This document shows positions 23,518 through 31,449 of a stretch of DNA of 32,239 nt, one piece after another. The stretch is from assembly GCA_913063265.1 (NCBI GenBank), contig CAJXZG010000065.1, positions 1 through 32,239 of the forward strand. The letters are read 5' to 3'. Made by a program: the position numbers and the translations under genes. The notes under the pieces are model-generated. The model worked only from the letters and a program-made list of their open reading frames with translations. It had not been told where the DNA came from and searched no databases. Every line of letters starts with the position of its first letter. Position 1 is the first letter of the stretch. Source of the stretch: an uncultured Prolixibacteraceae bacterium (lineage in GTDB: Bacteria; Bacteroidota; Bacteroidia; Bacteroidales; Prolixibacteraceae).

Positions 23518-25680
23518 ATGCAACTATCCAAATTGGTATTTTTAAGCTTTTTACTTTTTGTTGTTTCCAATGCAAATTCTCAAACTGAAATGGTTCCCTT
23601 TCCGATTGATTGGGAAGAATTCCCCAATGGAGAAATCAACCTTTCATTTGCGCTTGAAAAACCAGCTGGGAAAGATGGATTTATAAAAATTGAAAATGGC
23701 CATTTTGTTAAACCCAACAGTAAAAGGTTTAGAATTTGGGGCGTTAATTTAACCGCCGGTGCCTGCTTTCCCGAAAAAACAGAAGCTCCAAAAGTTGCGG
23801 CATTTCTTTCTGCAGCTGGAATTAATGCGGTCAGATTTCATTTTTTAGATTCAAACTGGGGAGCTGACAAATCCTTGTTCGATTACAACTTAGATCATAC
23901 ACAGGCCTTTAATCCTGAACAAATTGACAAACTCGACTACTTTGTGGCCGAGCTCAAAAAACAGGGTGTGTATTCCAATTTCAACTTAAACGTTGGCAGA
24001 AACTACCGAAAAGGTGATGACGTTCCTTATTACGATTATTTAGGTCTGGCAAAAGGAACCACACTTTTTAATGACAGAATCATTGAACTACAAAAAGATT
24101 ATGCAACTCAGCTTTTAACCCACAAAAATACTTACACCGGCAACCAATACAAAAATGAACCGGCTTTGGCTTTTATCGAAATTGTAAACGAAAATTCTTT
24201 GGTTGAAGCCTGGTTTACCGGCCGATTAAATGGCGATCACAATTCAACAGAAACAAGTACCTGGTCGGGAATCCCAAAATATTATGCCGATGAACTGACA
24301 AAAAAATACAACGAATGGTTGGAAAAGCAATTTTTCGAAAACGAATTAAAAGCATATAAAAAAGAAATCGATGTTGCCGCCGATTCCCTTGTTCCCCGTT
24401 TGAAAGAAACAGAATTTAATACCGCTTCTGATAAAAGATTTATTACAGAAGCAATGTTTATCATCGAAACTGAAAAAAACTTTTACCGTGCGATTTATAA
24501 TCATTTAAAAGAAACAATCGGGGTAAACCAGCTTGTGGCTGCTAACAGCGACCACAATCATTACAAAAGTGGCAATGCTTTGCTTTCGGCTACCTCGAAA
24601 TTGGACTTTGTTGATGGTCATGTGTACTGGCAGCACCCTAAATATTTTAAAGATCAAACGACAGGCAAAAATACTTTTAGCATAGATAACTTACCAATGG
24701 TTGACGATCCAACCTGGTCGACAGTGGCTCAACTTTCGCGTTCGGCAGTTGAAGGTAAACCATTTACAGTTTCTGAAACAAATCACCCTTATCCAAATGA
24801 ATATTCTTGCGAAGGATTTATAACACTTGGAGCATATGGCCTTTTACAGGATTGGGATGGTATCTATTTCTATACTTTTGAACATGGCGATCCTGCAGAA
24901 TGGAAAAGCAAAAAGCCTAATTATTTTGATATATTAAATGATCCTGTAAAATTTGCGAACCTGGTTGCCGGTGCACTAATGTTTCAAAGAGGTGATGTGG
25001 ATGCAGCAAAAACCACGGTTTACAGAAATTATACCCAAAACGATATTATAGAAGGGATAAGAGCAGATGCCGGTGAAAAACCTTTTTTTACCCCCGGATT
25101 TCCGGCTGAAACTCCATTGGTTTACAAAACCCGTATTCAGTCTTTTATTGGAGGTGAAAACGACTTCCCGGAAATAAATGAAACCAATCCGATTTTATCG
25201 GAAACCCGGCAATTGATGTGGTTCCCCAATGAAGATGGTATGATTAGATTAAGCACACCTCAAACCCAAGCTTTGATTGGCCATTCGAAAAAGTTGAATA
25301 TATTTAAAACCAAAAACTTTCAGTTAAAACTGAATAACAAATTCGCTTCGGTTGTACTTACTTCATTAGATGGTAAACCTATTGAAAGTTCAGAAAAAAT
25401 GTTACTTGCACTTACTTCAAAATCAATACTTAGCGGAGCAAAATGGAATGCTGACAGAACTTCACTCCTGGAATGGGGCGAACAACCTTTTGGAATAGAA
25501 CCTGTTACCGGCAAAATTGAAATTACCGGAATAGAAAATGCAGAAACGATATTTTTTATACCTCTCGATGGCTCAGGAAAATCGATGGGCAAACAATTGC
25601 GGGCAACTTACGAAAATCAAAAATGGTCATTTGATTTAAGCAGGGTTCCTACCGTTTGGTACATTGTAGAGCGAAAATAG
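23518..25680 (+). CDS. Secreted GH5-like (cellulase-family) glycoside hydrolase
   Basis: 720 residues with a signal peptide (MQLSKLVFLSFLLFVVSNANS). The TIM-barrel signs are RIWGVNLTAGACF, AAGINAVRFHFLDSNWG, and a probable acid/base Glu225 in FIEIVNENSLVEAW. A probable nucleophile is Glu420 in FTVSETNHPYP, and YFYTFEHGDP follows. The last 200 residues are beta-rich and may be an accessory domain. Members of this large group cut beta-linked glycans. The enzyme likely acts in the periplasm or outside the cell. It does not belong to an obvious SusCD locus. Substrate cannot be set from sequence. Confidence 0.8.
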   Translation: MQLSKLVFLSFLLFVVSNANSQTEMVPFPIDWEEFPNGEINLSFALEKPAGKDGFIKIENGHFVKPNSKRFRIWGVNLTAGACFPEKTEAPKVAAFLSAAGINAVRFHFLDSNWGADKSLFDYNLDHTQAFNPEQIDKLDYFVAELKKQGVYSNFNLNVGRNYRKGDDVPYYDYLGLAKGTTLFNDRIIELQKDYATQLLTHKNTYTGNQYKNEPALAFIEIVNENSLVEAWFTGRLNGDHNSTETSTWSGIPKYYADELTKKYNEWLEKQFFENELKAYKKEIDVAADSLVPRLKETEFNTASDKRFITEAMFIIETEKNFYRAIYNHLKETIGVNQLVAANSDHNHYKSGNALLSATSKLDFVDGHVYWQHPKYFKDQTTGKNTFSIDNLPMVDDPTWSTVAQLSRSAVEGKPFTVSETNHPYPNEYSCEGFITLGAYGLLQDWDGIYFYTFEHGDPAEWKSKKPNYFDILNDPVKFANLVAGALMFQRGDVDAAKTTVYRNYTQNDIIEGIRADAGEKPFFTPGFPAETPLVYKTRIQSFIGGENDFPEINETNPILSETRQLMWFPNEDGMIRLSTPQTQALIGHSKKLNIFKTKNFQLKLNNKFASVVLTSLDGKPIESSEKMLLALTSKSILSGAKWNADRTSLLEWGEQPFGIEPVTGKIEITGIENAETIFFIPLDGSGKSMGKQLRATYENQKWSFDLSRVPTVWYIVERK

Positions 25681-25744
25681 AAGATATAAAATATTGTGAC
25701 AATCTTCTTAAATCATGTTAAATAGAGGGTTAAAAATTGTTGCA

Positions 25745-25777
25745 CTTGCACAGGCTAAAAAGATTTACATATTTTTG
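25745..25777 (+). promoter_or_regulatory. Promoter of the carboxypeptidase-regulatory-domain gene
   Basis: CTTG (25745-25748), 21 bp, then TATTTTTG (25770-25777), matching TAnnTTTG. Start expected near 25783, about 13 bases before ATG 25796. Confidence 0.6.
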
Positions 25778-25795
25778 AGCAGATTTATTTAACCT

Positions 25796-26563
25796 ATGAA
25801 ATTCACTGCTTTTTTATTATTGTTTGGCTTTTTACTTTCGGTTAGCGGTATTCTAGCGCAAGACGATGTTGATTTAATCGATCCGATGTTGATTAAACTT
25901 CAGGGAAGAATCATTAGTGCTGCCGATAGTTTACCGGTGCCATATGCAAACATTATCAATAATCGCACTCACAGTGGAACGATTACCAACACTGATGGCC
26001 GGTTTTCGCTCGAAATGTTAAATATCGACAGTTTGATAGTAACTTCTGTAGGTTTCGAAAACGGACTGATAAAAGTACCTTCAAATTATACCGGTTACGG
26101 AACGATTACTTTTACTTTGCTCCCCAGAAATTACGCAATTGGCGAGGTAGATGTAGCCGGTGAAAAACCAAAAGTTGATCTTGGCTTTGAAGTGGGCACA
26201 GCAAGCGATATTGCTCCTGAACTTCGGGGAGATGCTTTTAATGAGGCACCGCCAATAGTTGCAGCATTTTTTAATCCTATTTCGTACTGGCAATACTATT
26301 TAAGCAGAAAGGAAAAACGAAAACGTGCGGTGCGTAGAGAAATGGTTATTCAGAAAAACTGGGAAATGCATTCTCAAAACTACAATAAAGAAAAAGTAAT
26401 GTTGCTAACCGGAATGAACGATTTGGAAGCCGATTCGTTTATGATTTGGTTTAATGGGCAGGATGTCCTCCCCTATCTTTCATCAGAATACCAGATACGT
26501 GCTACGGTAATTGAATATTTCCATTATTACAAAATTGAAAAAGCACAAGGAATAATAGAGTAA
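25796..26563 (+). CDS. Carboxypeptidase-like regulatory-domain protein
   Basis: 255 residues with a signal peptide ending near GILAQ. Residues about 35-110 form a CarboxypepD_reg-like beta-sandwich: LQGRIISAADSLPVPYANII, the turn GTITNTDGRFSLE, and LIVTSVGFENGLI, the same pattern as the N-terminal domain of SusC-type proteins. The C-terminal half is basic and helical (YYLSRKEKRKRAVRREMVI) with no known domain. It is a common Bacteroidota envelope protein of unknown role. Its convergent neighbour ends 3 bp away. Confidence 0.78.
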   Translation: MKFTAFLLLFGFLLSVSGILAQDDVDLIDPMLIKLQGRIISAADSLPVPYANIINNRTHSGTITNTDGRFSLEMLNIDSLIVTSVGFENGLIKVPSNYTGYGTITFTLLPRNYAIGEVDVAGEKPKVDLGFEVGTASDIAPELRGDAFNEAPPIVAAFFNPISYWQYYLSRKEKRKRAVRREMVIQKNWEMHSQNYNKEKVMLLTGMNDLEADSFMIWFNGQDVLPYLSSEYQIRATVIEYFHYYKIEKAQGIIE

Positions 26564-26565
26564 TT

Positions 26566-27168
26566 CTACAACTCTTTAATCTTTAAGTTTCTCCATTTTA
26601 CTTTTATACCTCCACCATCGTGAATTTGAAGGGCAATTGCACCTTTACCTTTGGCAATTTTATCATCATTAAAATCAACCATTTTTTTACCATTTAACCA
26701 GGTTGTTACCTGCCCGCCAACAACTCGTATCTTCATTTTATTCCATTCATCCGGAATTAAAATATTCTCCTTTTCATCGGGTATTTTTACCAACCACCCA
26801 CGACCATATGATTCATAAACACCACCTGTGTCATGGTTTGGCGGAGCTACCTCAACCTGCCAGCCACTTACTTTTGTACCTTCAAAGGTCGAACGAAAAA
26901 ATACACCGCTATTCCCATCGGCCTCTTGTAAAAATTCCAGTTCCAGTTCAAAATCATCGTAATTCTTCTCGGTAGACAGATATCCATAGGCTTTATCCGG
27001 ACCACTTTCGCATACCAAAAGACCATCTTCAACATACCAAAGTTCTGTACCATGTTTTATCCATCCATCCAGATTTAAACCATTAAAAATAGTCTTACTT
27101 TTTTGAGCATTTGCAATGTTTGAAAAAGTAAAAAGCATAAAAATGAAAAGAATAAAATTGGTTTTCAT
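26566..27168 (-). CDS. DUF1080 / 3-keto-disaccharide hydrolase-like secreted protein
   Basis: 200 residues with a signal peptide (MKTNFILFIFMLFTFSNIANAQ). The concanavalin-like fold of DUF1080 is seen in TIFNGLNLDGWIKHG, DFELELEFLQEADGNSGVFF, WNKMKIRVVGGQVTTWLNGK and a C-terminal GGGIKVKWRNLKIKEL. Relatives hydrolyse 3-keto-glycosides or bind glycans. ATG 27168 was chosen because an in-frame ATG at 27294 would put a basic stretch ahead of the signal peptide, span a terminator (27231-27262) and overlap the upstream gene. It is within 3 bp of the convergent gene's stop. Confidence 0.85.
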   Translation of the reverse strand: MKTNFILFIFMLFTFSNIANAQKSKTIFNGLNLDGWIKHGTELWYVEDGLLVCESGPDKAYGYLSTEKNYDDFELELEFLQEADGNSGVFFRSTFEGTKVSGWQVEVAPPNHDTGGVYESYGRGWLVKIPDEKENILIPDEWNKMKIRVVGGQVTTWLNGKKMVDFNDDKIAKGKGAIALQIHDGGGIKVKWRNLKIKEL

Positions 27169-27230
27169 AACAACTAAGAATTTAGATTTAAATTTTTTGA
27201 AAGGTAATAAACTCAAAACAATCGGACAAT

Positions 27231-27262
27231 AAAAAAGCCGATGACTTTCACCGGCTTTTATA
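27231..27262 (-). terminator. Intrinsic terminator of the ferredoxin-reductase-like gene
   Basis: On the minus strand AAAAGCCGGTGAAAGTCATC runs into GGCTTTTTTA: stem AAAGCCG/CGGCTTT, with TGA/TCA able to pair inside, then a T-run. It lies 16 bp past the stop codon at 27278. Confidence 0.8.
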
Positions 27263-27277
27263 ATCGCTATATTTCTT

Positions 27278-27958
27278 TTAAAAGTAAACTTCAACCGTCA
27301 CACTTTCCCGATCAAAACCTTTGTCTTTTAAAATTTCCATTGCATCGAAAATCATATCACTGTTTCCACAAAGGTAAAAACAGGTATTTTTTTCAAAATC
27401 AGCAGTTTTTAAATATTCGGTTAATCTCCCTTTAAAATCACCTTTTTCATCACGAGAAGCACAAACCGTAAAGCGGTCTCTGTCATAGTGATCAATTTCA
27501 TACGCTTCATTGGCATAACGTACTCCGTGAATTACCTTATAATTCAATCCTTCGAACGTTTTAACCATACTGTGAAAAGGTGCAATACCTGTACCGCTTG
27601 CAATAAAAATATGTTGGTGAGAATCACGTTTTTTTTCATCAAGTACAAACTTTCCGAATGGACCGTGTACTTCAACTACATCACCTTCTTTAAGATTTTT
27701 AAGCTTTGGCGAAAAATATCCGCCGTCAACTTCCTTTACCAGCACTTCAAGATTATCATCTTCTTCAGCACTGTATATTGAATATTCCCGACTTTGATAA
27801 TCGCCCTGTATTGAAAGCGAAATATGTTGTCCGGCCGAAAACTTAAAACGACTTTTTGGCAAGGAAACAACAAAAGTGTGCTCTGTTAACTGACGTATAT
27901 TTTCAACCTTGTAATAGTTGGTATCAATCTGTAATTCTGGCTTCATATCTATTTGCAT
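27278..27958 (-). CDS. FAD-binding ferredoxin-NADP-reductase-like oxidoreductase
   Basis: 226 residues. The FAD domain has FSAGQHISLSI and the RxYS motif in SREYSIYSAEED. The NAD(P) domain has IFIASGTGIAPFHSM and FYLCGNSDMIFDAMEIL, and the protein ends in the aromatic YF typical of this group. It moves electrons between NAD(P)H and a ferredoxin, cytochrome or similar partner. It appears to be a single-gene minus-strand unit with its own promoter and terminator. It is not next to the redox cluster at the left of the window but could supply it with electrons. Partner unknown. Confidence 0.88.
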   Translation of the reverse strand: MQIDMKPELQIDTNYYKVENIRQLTEHTFVVSLPKSRFKFSAGQHISLSIQGDYQSREYSIYSAEEDDNLEVLVKEVDGGYFSPKLKNLKEGDVVEVHGPFGKFVLDEKKRDSHQHIFIASGTGIAPFHSMVKTFEGLNYKVIHGVRYANEAYEIDHYDRDRFTVCASRDEKGDFKGRLTEYLKTADFEKNTCFYLCGNSDMIFDAMEILKDKGFDRESVTVEVYF

Positions 27959-27982
27959 GGTGTACTTTTTTATTTTCAGTCA

Positions 27983-27990
27983 CAAAAATA
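27983..27990 (-). promoter_or_regulatory. Promoter -7 element of the ferredoxin-reductase-like gene
   Basis: On the minus strand TATTTTTG (27990-27983) matches TAnnTTTG. Start is expected about 18 bases before ATG 27958. The -33 region is T-rich (TTTAAAT) but not a clean TTTG. Confidence 0.5.
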
Positions 27991-28154
27991 ATATACTAGA
28001 ATTATTTAAAGACTAAAAGGTGTTTAATTCTTTCGGTTTTTTCAGATTATTAACCGATTATTAATACAATTGTTCATAATCGGCCGATAAATATAATTTA
28101 CCCTGAATAGAACTTTTTTATGGAATACCAAACTAAAAAACATTTACAAATTGT

Positions 28155-28868
28155 TTAGAAATTGAGATAGAAGTCTTTAGTCAGGGTCTTATAATCCGAA
28201 GTATAATTTCCATCCAAATCATAAATTGTAAGTTCCTCCTCTTTATGAGCTTTTTTTATTTTTGAAAATTCCATTAAACATCGGTTTGCCTGCACTCCTG
28301 ATTTTGGAAATACCAGAGTTGTACGGGTTAAAAACAACCCGACATTATTTGCCAACTTAATAAATTCTGTTTTTGAAAGTGTGGGAAGAATAACTGCAAA
28401 CCTACCAGACTTGCTCAAGAGGGATGAAACTCCATTTACTAATTCTTTAAAAGTCAGGGAATCGGTATGGCGGGCTGTGGTTTGTGCTTTTTCTTTCTTT
28501 TTGATGCTGTTTTCAAAAAACGGAGGATTGGAAACGATGAGATCAAATTTTTGATTTGAGAAATTTACAAAATTCTGAAAAGAAATATTTTTAGTTTCTA
28601 TTTTATCTTTCCAGGGAGAATTTGCCACATTATATTTTGCTTCATTGGCTGCATTTGCGTCTATTTCAAGCGCAAGGATTCGGGCTTTTGTTCTTTGAGC
28701 CAGCATCAATGAAATTAAACCTGTTCCAGTTCCAATATCCAGGATATTTTTGTGATTTAATTTATTTACCCAGGCTCCTAAAAGTATTCCATCGGTGCCA
28801 ACTTTCATGGCCGATTTTTCCTGAACTATTTTAAACTCTTTAAATTGAAAATAATTATTTTTACCCAT
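28155..28868 (-). CDS. trmN6: tRNA1(Val) adenine-37 N6-methyltransferase (TrmN6/YfiC)
   Basis: 237 residues with the YfiC layout: an N-terminal FKEFKIVQEKSAMKVGTDGI, SAM motif I LDIGTGTGLISLMLAQR, and the amino-methyltransferase motif SNPPFFEN. KEKAQTTARHTDSL, also typical of the family, follows. It methylates N6 of adenine 37 in the anticodon loop of tRNA-Val. Its ATG overlaps the stop of the GxxExxY gene by one base (TAATG), so its translation may be coupled to that accessory gene. By coincidence or not, valS is in the same window. Confidence 0.88.
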   Translation of the reverse strand: MGKNNYFQFKEFKIVQEKSAMKVGTDGILLGAWVNKLNHKNILDIGTGTGLISLMLAQRTKARILALEIDANAANEAKYNVANSPWKDKIETKNISFQNFVNFSNQKFDLIVSNPPFFENSIKKKEKAQTTARHTDSLTFKELVNGVSSLLSKSGRFAVILPTLSKTEFIKLANNVGLFLTRTTLVFPKSGVQANRCLMEFSKIKKAHKEEELTIYDLDGNYTSDYKTLTKDFYLNF

Positions 28869-29239
28869 TACATGATAAATCTTCTTAAACCATCTTTTAG
28901 CACTTTTACATTAAAATTCATTAATAAACCTAATTTGTAATTACCGAACTTTAAATAAGTTAAAACCTGAGCCATATGAACATCTGTAAATGCTTCAACT
29001 GTTTTAAGTTCAATAACTACCTTGTCTTCAACCAATAAGTCTATACGATAACCTTGGTCGAGCTTTATTTCCTTATAAATGACCGGCAGTGGAATTTCTT
29101 TTTCGACCTTCAAACCAGCCGAGTTTAGTTCAAAAAATAAACATTCTTTGTAGGCAGATTCAAGCAAGCCAGGACCTAGCGTTTTATGAACCTCAATGGC
29201 TTTTCCAATGATAATATTCGACAGTTCATTTTCATTCAT
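28868..29239 (-). CDS. GxxExxY protein (PD-(D/E)XK-like fold)
   Basis: 123 residues. The signature GPGLLESAY gives the family its name. The nuclease-like core follows: IDLLVEDKVVIELKTVEAF has the D...ExK pattern, and HMAQVLTYLKFGNYKLGLLM ends the fold. Members are widely scattered in Bacteroidota and others, often beside short dispersed repeats, and have no proven function. Here the gene is wedged between the TIGR02757 gene and trmN6, with repeats rich in CACAAAG just upstream (29243-29337), and overlaps trmN6 by one base. Confidence 0.9.
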   Translation of the reverse strand: MNENELSNIIIGKAIEVHKTLGPGLLESAYKECLFFELNSAGLKVEKEIPLPVIYKEIKLDQGYRIDLLVEDKVVIELKTVEAFTDVHMAQVLTYLKFGNYKLGLLMNFNVKVLKDGLRRFIM

Positions 29240-29242
29240 AAT

Positions 29243-29337
29243 GCTTAGTGTTTCTTAGTGTGTTCTTTGTGTAGCTTTGCGTAACAATAAAATTACACAA
29301 AGAATCCCAAAGAATGCTCAAAGAGCCACAAAGAATA
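29243..29337. repeat. CACAAAG/CTTTGTG repeat cluster upstream of the GxxExxY gene
   Basis: TTCTTTGTGTAGCTTTGCGT runs into AACAATAAAATTACACAAAG, then AATCCCAAAGAATG and GAGCCACAAAGAATAAAA. CTTTGCGTAA and TTACACAAAG form a 9-of-10 inverted repeat around CAATAAAA, with further CAAAGAA copies on the right and TTCTT(A/T)GTG copies on the left. I associate this repeat type with GxxExxY genes. Confidence 0.6.
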
Positions 29338-29342
29338 AAATT

Positions 29343-30107
29343 TTAGAACTTTTCAAAAACTCCCAGCCCAAACAATGCAAAATCGTATTTTATCGGATCA
29401 ATTTTATCCAACTCCCTTAGTCTTTGGGTTACTTCCTCAACTGCTTTCCAAACGTTTGATTTTCTTTTTAATAAACCCAGTTTGCGAGCCACGTTGCCCG
29501 TATGAACATCAAGCGGCAACATGAGTGCCGATTGCGGAATCCCATTCCATAAACCAAAATCCACTTTATTTTTATCCTTTCGTACCAACCATCTTAAAAA
29601 CATGTTTAACCTTTTTGCCGATGCCCCTTTCACAACATTTGAAACATGCTTGCGGCTTCTCTCACCTTCCAACTCAAAAAAGACATTGTGAAAGTTTTCC
29701 AACGAAGATTTTACACTACCTTCTTTAGCAAAACCTTTTTCAAAAACCGTTTGCAAACCACCATGATTTATATAGATATTTTTTAGCGACCGGATAAAAT
29801 AAATACAATCGGCACCATTAAAAGTACGATGTACAAATTGTTCCAGTTTTAATAAATCCGAATCGCTTGAATTGATTACAAAATCATAGGGCTGCTGTTC
29901 GAGCAAGGCCATAAGTCTTTTTGCATTGTTTATTATTGAAAGTCGGTTTCCCCAGGCTATAGTAGAAGTTAAAAAACCGGCAATTTCAATGTCTTCTTTT
30001 AAGCTAAAAAGTTTAGGAATCTGAATGGGATCGGACTCAATAAAAAAAGGTTGATTGTATTGCGCCACTTTTTCATCGAGAAAAGCTTTTAACTCCGATT
30101 TATCCAT
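29343..30107 (-). CDS. TIGR02757 family protein (DUF2400)
   Basis: 254 residues with the TIGR02757 features: an N-terminal FLDEKVAQYNQPFFIESDPI, EDIEIAGFLTSTIAWGNR, FNGADCIYFIRSLKNIY, KRLNMFLRWLVRKD, and VDFGLWNGIPQSALMLPLDV followed by HTGNVARKLGLL. The helical pattern and the LPLDVH...R segment recall HhH-type DNA glycosylases, and a relation to that fold has been suggested, but activity is unknown. It ends near the repeat cluster and lies 47 bp after the LolD-like gene on the same strand, so they may form one unit. Confidence 0.88.
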   Translation of the reverse strand: MDKSELKAFLDEKVAQYNQPFFIESDPIQIPKLFSLKEDIEIAGFLTSTIAWGNRLSIINNAKRLMALLEQQPYDFVINSSDSDLLKLEQFVHRTFNGADCIYFIRSLKNIYINHGGLQTVFEKGFAKEGSVKSSLENFHNVFFELEGERSRKHVSNVVKGASAKRLNMFLRWLVRKDKNKVDFGLWNGIPQSALMLPLDVHTGNVARKLGLLKRKSNVWKAVEEVTQRLRELDKIDPIKYDFALFGLGVFEKF

Positions 30108-30154
30108 TAATAAATTTTTCTTTTTGAATAATTTTAAGAATCTCAGGCACGACT

Positions 30155-30808
30155 TTAGTCGGCAATAATACCATCTTTAATATGGATGATTTTATCCGAA
30201 CTATCTGCAAAATTATCGTCGTGTGTAACGATAATAAAGGTCTGTCCAAAATCATCGCGAAGTTTAAAAAGCAATTCATGTAATTCATCACGGTTCGCAG
30301 AATCCAGATTTCCCGATGGTTCGTCGGCCAAAACAACAGTTGGATTATTAATAAGTGCCCTGGCCACTGCAACTCTTTGTTTTTCTCCTCCCGAAAGTTC
30401 AGAAGGTTTATGCTCCTTTCGTTCCGAAAGCCCAAGATAATTAAGCAGATCGCCTGCTCTTTTTTCGGTTTCGGTTTTAGATTTCTGACCAATATATGCC
30501 GGGATACAAACATTTTCGAAAGCAGTAAACTCGGGCAACAAATGATGAAATTGAAATACAAAACCAATTTCCTGATTTCGAAATGCTGCCAGTTCCTTTT
30601 CAGAAAATGCAGAAACATTTCTATCGTTAAAATAAATATGCCCACTATCCGGTTGGCTCAGTGTTCCAAGGATTTGCAGTAAAGTTGTTTTTCCTGCACC
30701 ACTAGCTCCAACAATAGAATACACCTTACCCATTGGAATTTCAAGGTTTATCCCTTTTAAAACCTGCAAAGAACCAAATGATTTTTTTATGTTTTCTGCT
30801 TTAATCAA
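30155..30808 (-). CDS. ABC transporter ATP-binding protein, LolD/MacB type
   Basis: 217 residues with Walker A GASGAGKTT, Q-loop FVFQFHHLLPEF, signature LSGGEKQRVAVARAL, Walker B VVLADEPSGNLD, and the H-loop IIVTHDD. The short length and FQFHHLLPEFTAFENV place it in the LolD/MacB/FtsE subfamily, which powers lipoprotein release or envelope export. No permease gene is adjacent, which is common for lolD in Bacteroidota. It lies between tatA and the TIGR02757 gene on the minus strand. Confidence 0.88.
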   Translation of the reverse strand: MIKAENIKKSFGSLQVLKGINLEIPMGKVYSIVGASGAGKTTLLQILGTLSQPDSGHIYFNDRNVSAFSEKELAAFRNQEIGFVFQFHHLLPEFTAFENVCIPAYIGQKSKTETEKRAGDLLNYLGLSERKEHKPSELSGGEKQRVAVARALINNPTVVLADEPSGNLDSANRDELHELLFKLRDDFGQTFIIVTHDDNFADSSDKIIHIKDGIIAD

Positions 30809-30866
30809 ATCGATTGGCGATTATTTTTTTGAGGTGAATCAGAATCCGGCTTGTAATAAGATAAAC

Positions 30867-31247
30867 CTAATCCTGAAATTTGTCTTTATCCAAATCTTTT
30901 GCAATATCTTCGGCTTCGTTATTCATTGAATTCCCAACGTCTTCCATACCTTTTTTAAGTTCGTCGGTTTCTTTCGTTACAGATGAAGCCATGTTATCCA
31001 TCCCTTTTTTTATCTCATCGGTTTTCTTGGTGACTGTGGAAGTTACTTCATTAACTTCCCTTTTTATATCAGAAGAATAGTCATTAATCTCGCGTTGTAT
31101 TTCGTTGGTGGCCTTTTTAAATTCACGCATTCCTTTCCCTAATGTTTTGGCAATATCCGGAATTGCTTTTGCACCAAAAAACAAAAGTGCAAGAAGAATA
31201 ACCAACACAATTTCTCCACCACTTATAAACAGAATATAATTTGCCAT
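30867..31247 (-). CDS. tatA: Sec-independent protein translocase TatA with repeat-containing tail
   Basis: 126 residues. The N-terminal membrane helix ISGGEIVLVILLALLFFGAK, hinge, and amphipathic helix IPDIAKTLGKGMREFKKATN are standard TatA. The tail is long, charged and helical and contains an 18-residue repeat: TSTVTKKTDEIKKGMDNM followed by ASSVTKETDELKKGMEDV. TatA oligomers form the pore for folded proteins, including redox cofactor proteins. ATG 31247 was chosen because the TATATTTG promoter at 31266-31273 lies upstream of it and inside the longer frame that starts at 31277. Confidence 0.9.
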   Translation of the reverse strand: MANYILFISGGEIVLVILLALLFFGAKAIPDIAKTLGKGMREFKKATNEIQREINDYSSDIKREVNEVTSTVTKKTDEIKKGMDNMASSVTKETDELKKGMEDVGNSMNNEAEDIAKDLDKDKFQD

Positions 31248-31265
31248 TATTGTTGTTTTAATGCG

Positions 31266-31273
31266 CAAATATA
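31266..31273 (-). promoter_or_regulatory. tatA promoter -7 element
   Basis: On the minus strand TATATTTG (31273-31266) followed by CGCA is an exact TAnnTTTG motif. A TTTTG lies about 23 bp upstream, slightly farther than usual. Start is expected near 31260, about 13 bases before the chosen ATG. Confidence 0.6.
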
Positions 31274-31390
31274 ACAAATTGAGTTATTGATTATTTCAAA
31301 ATCAATTTAAAAGATGTGTAAAAGTTAATAAACGCAATTCGAACAAGAATTAAGTATTCTTATAATCACTGTTCCGATAACATCTCACGT

Positions 31391-31427
31391 AAAAAAAGGC
31401 CGTTTCTTTTCAGAAACAGCCTTTCTC
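31391..31427 (-). terminator. Intrinsic terminator of secDF
   Basis: On the minus strand AAAGGCTGTTTCTGAAAAGA runs into AACGGCCTTTTTTT: stem AAAGGC-GTTTC/GAAAC-GCCTTT with a single mismatch, then T-run. It lies 23 bp past the secDF stop at 31450. Confidence 0.85.
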
Positions 31428-31449
31428 AGTTTATATCGTAATCGATTGA

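Noticed and set aside
30100..30645. 181-codon frame overlapping the LolD-like gene on the same strand
   Set aside because: It overlaps a clear ABC ATPase in another frame and has no recognisable features.
31248..31277. Longer TatA start at 31277
   Set aside because: The promoter TATATTTG lies between that ATG and the proper start, so those codons would not be transcribed.
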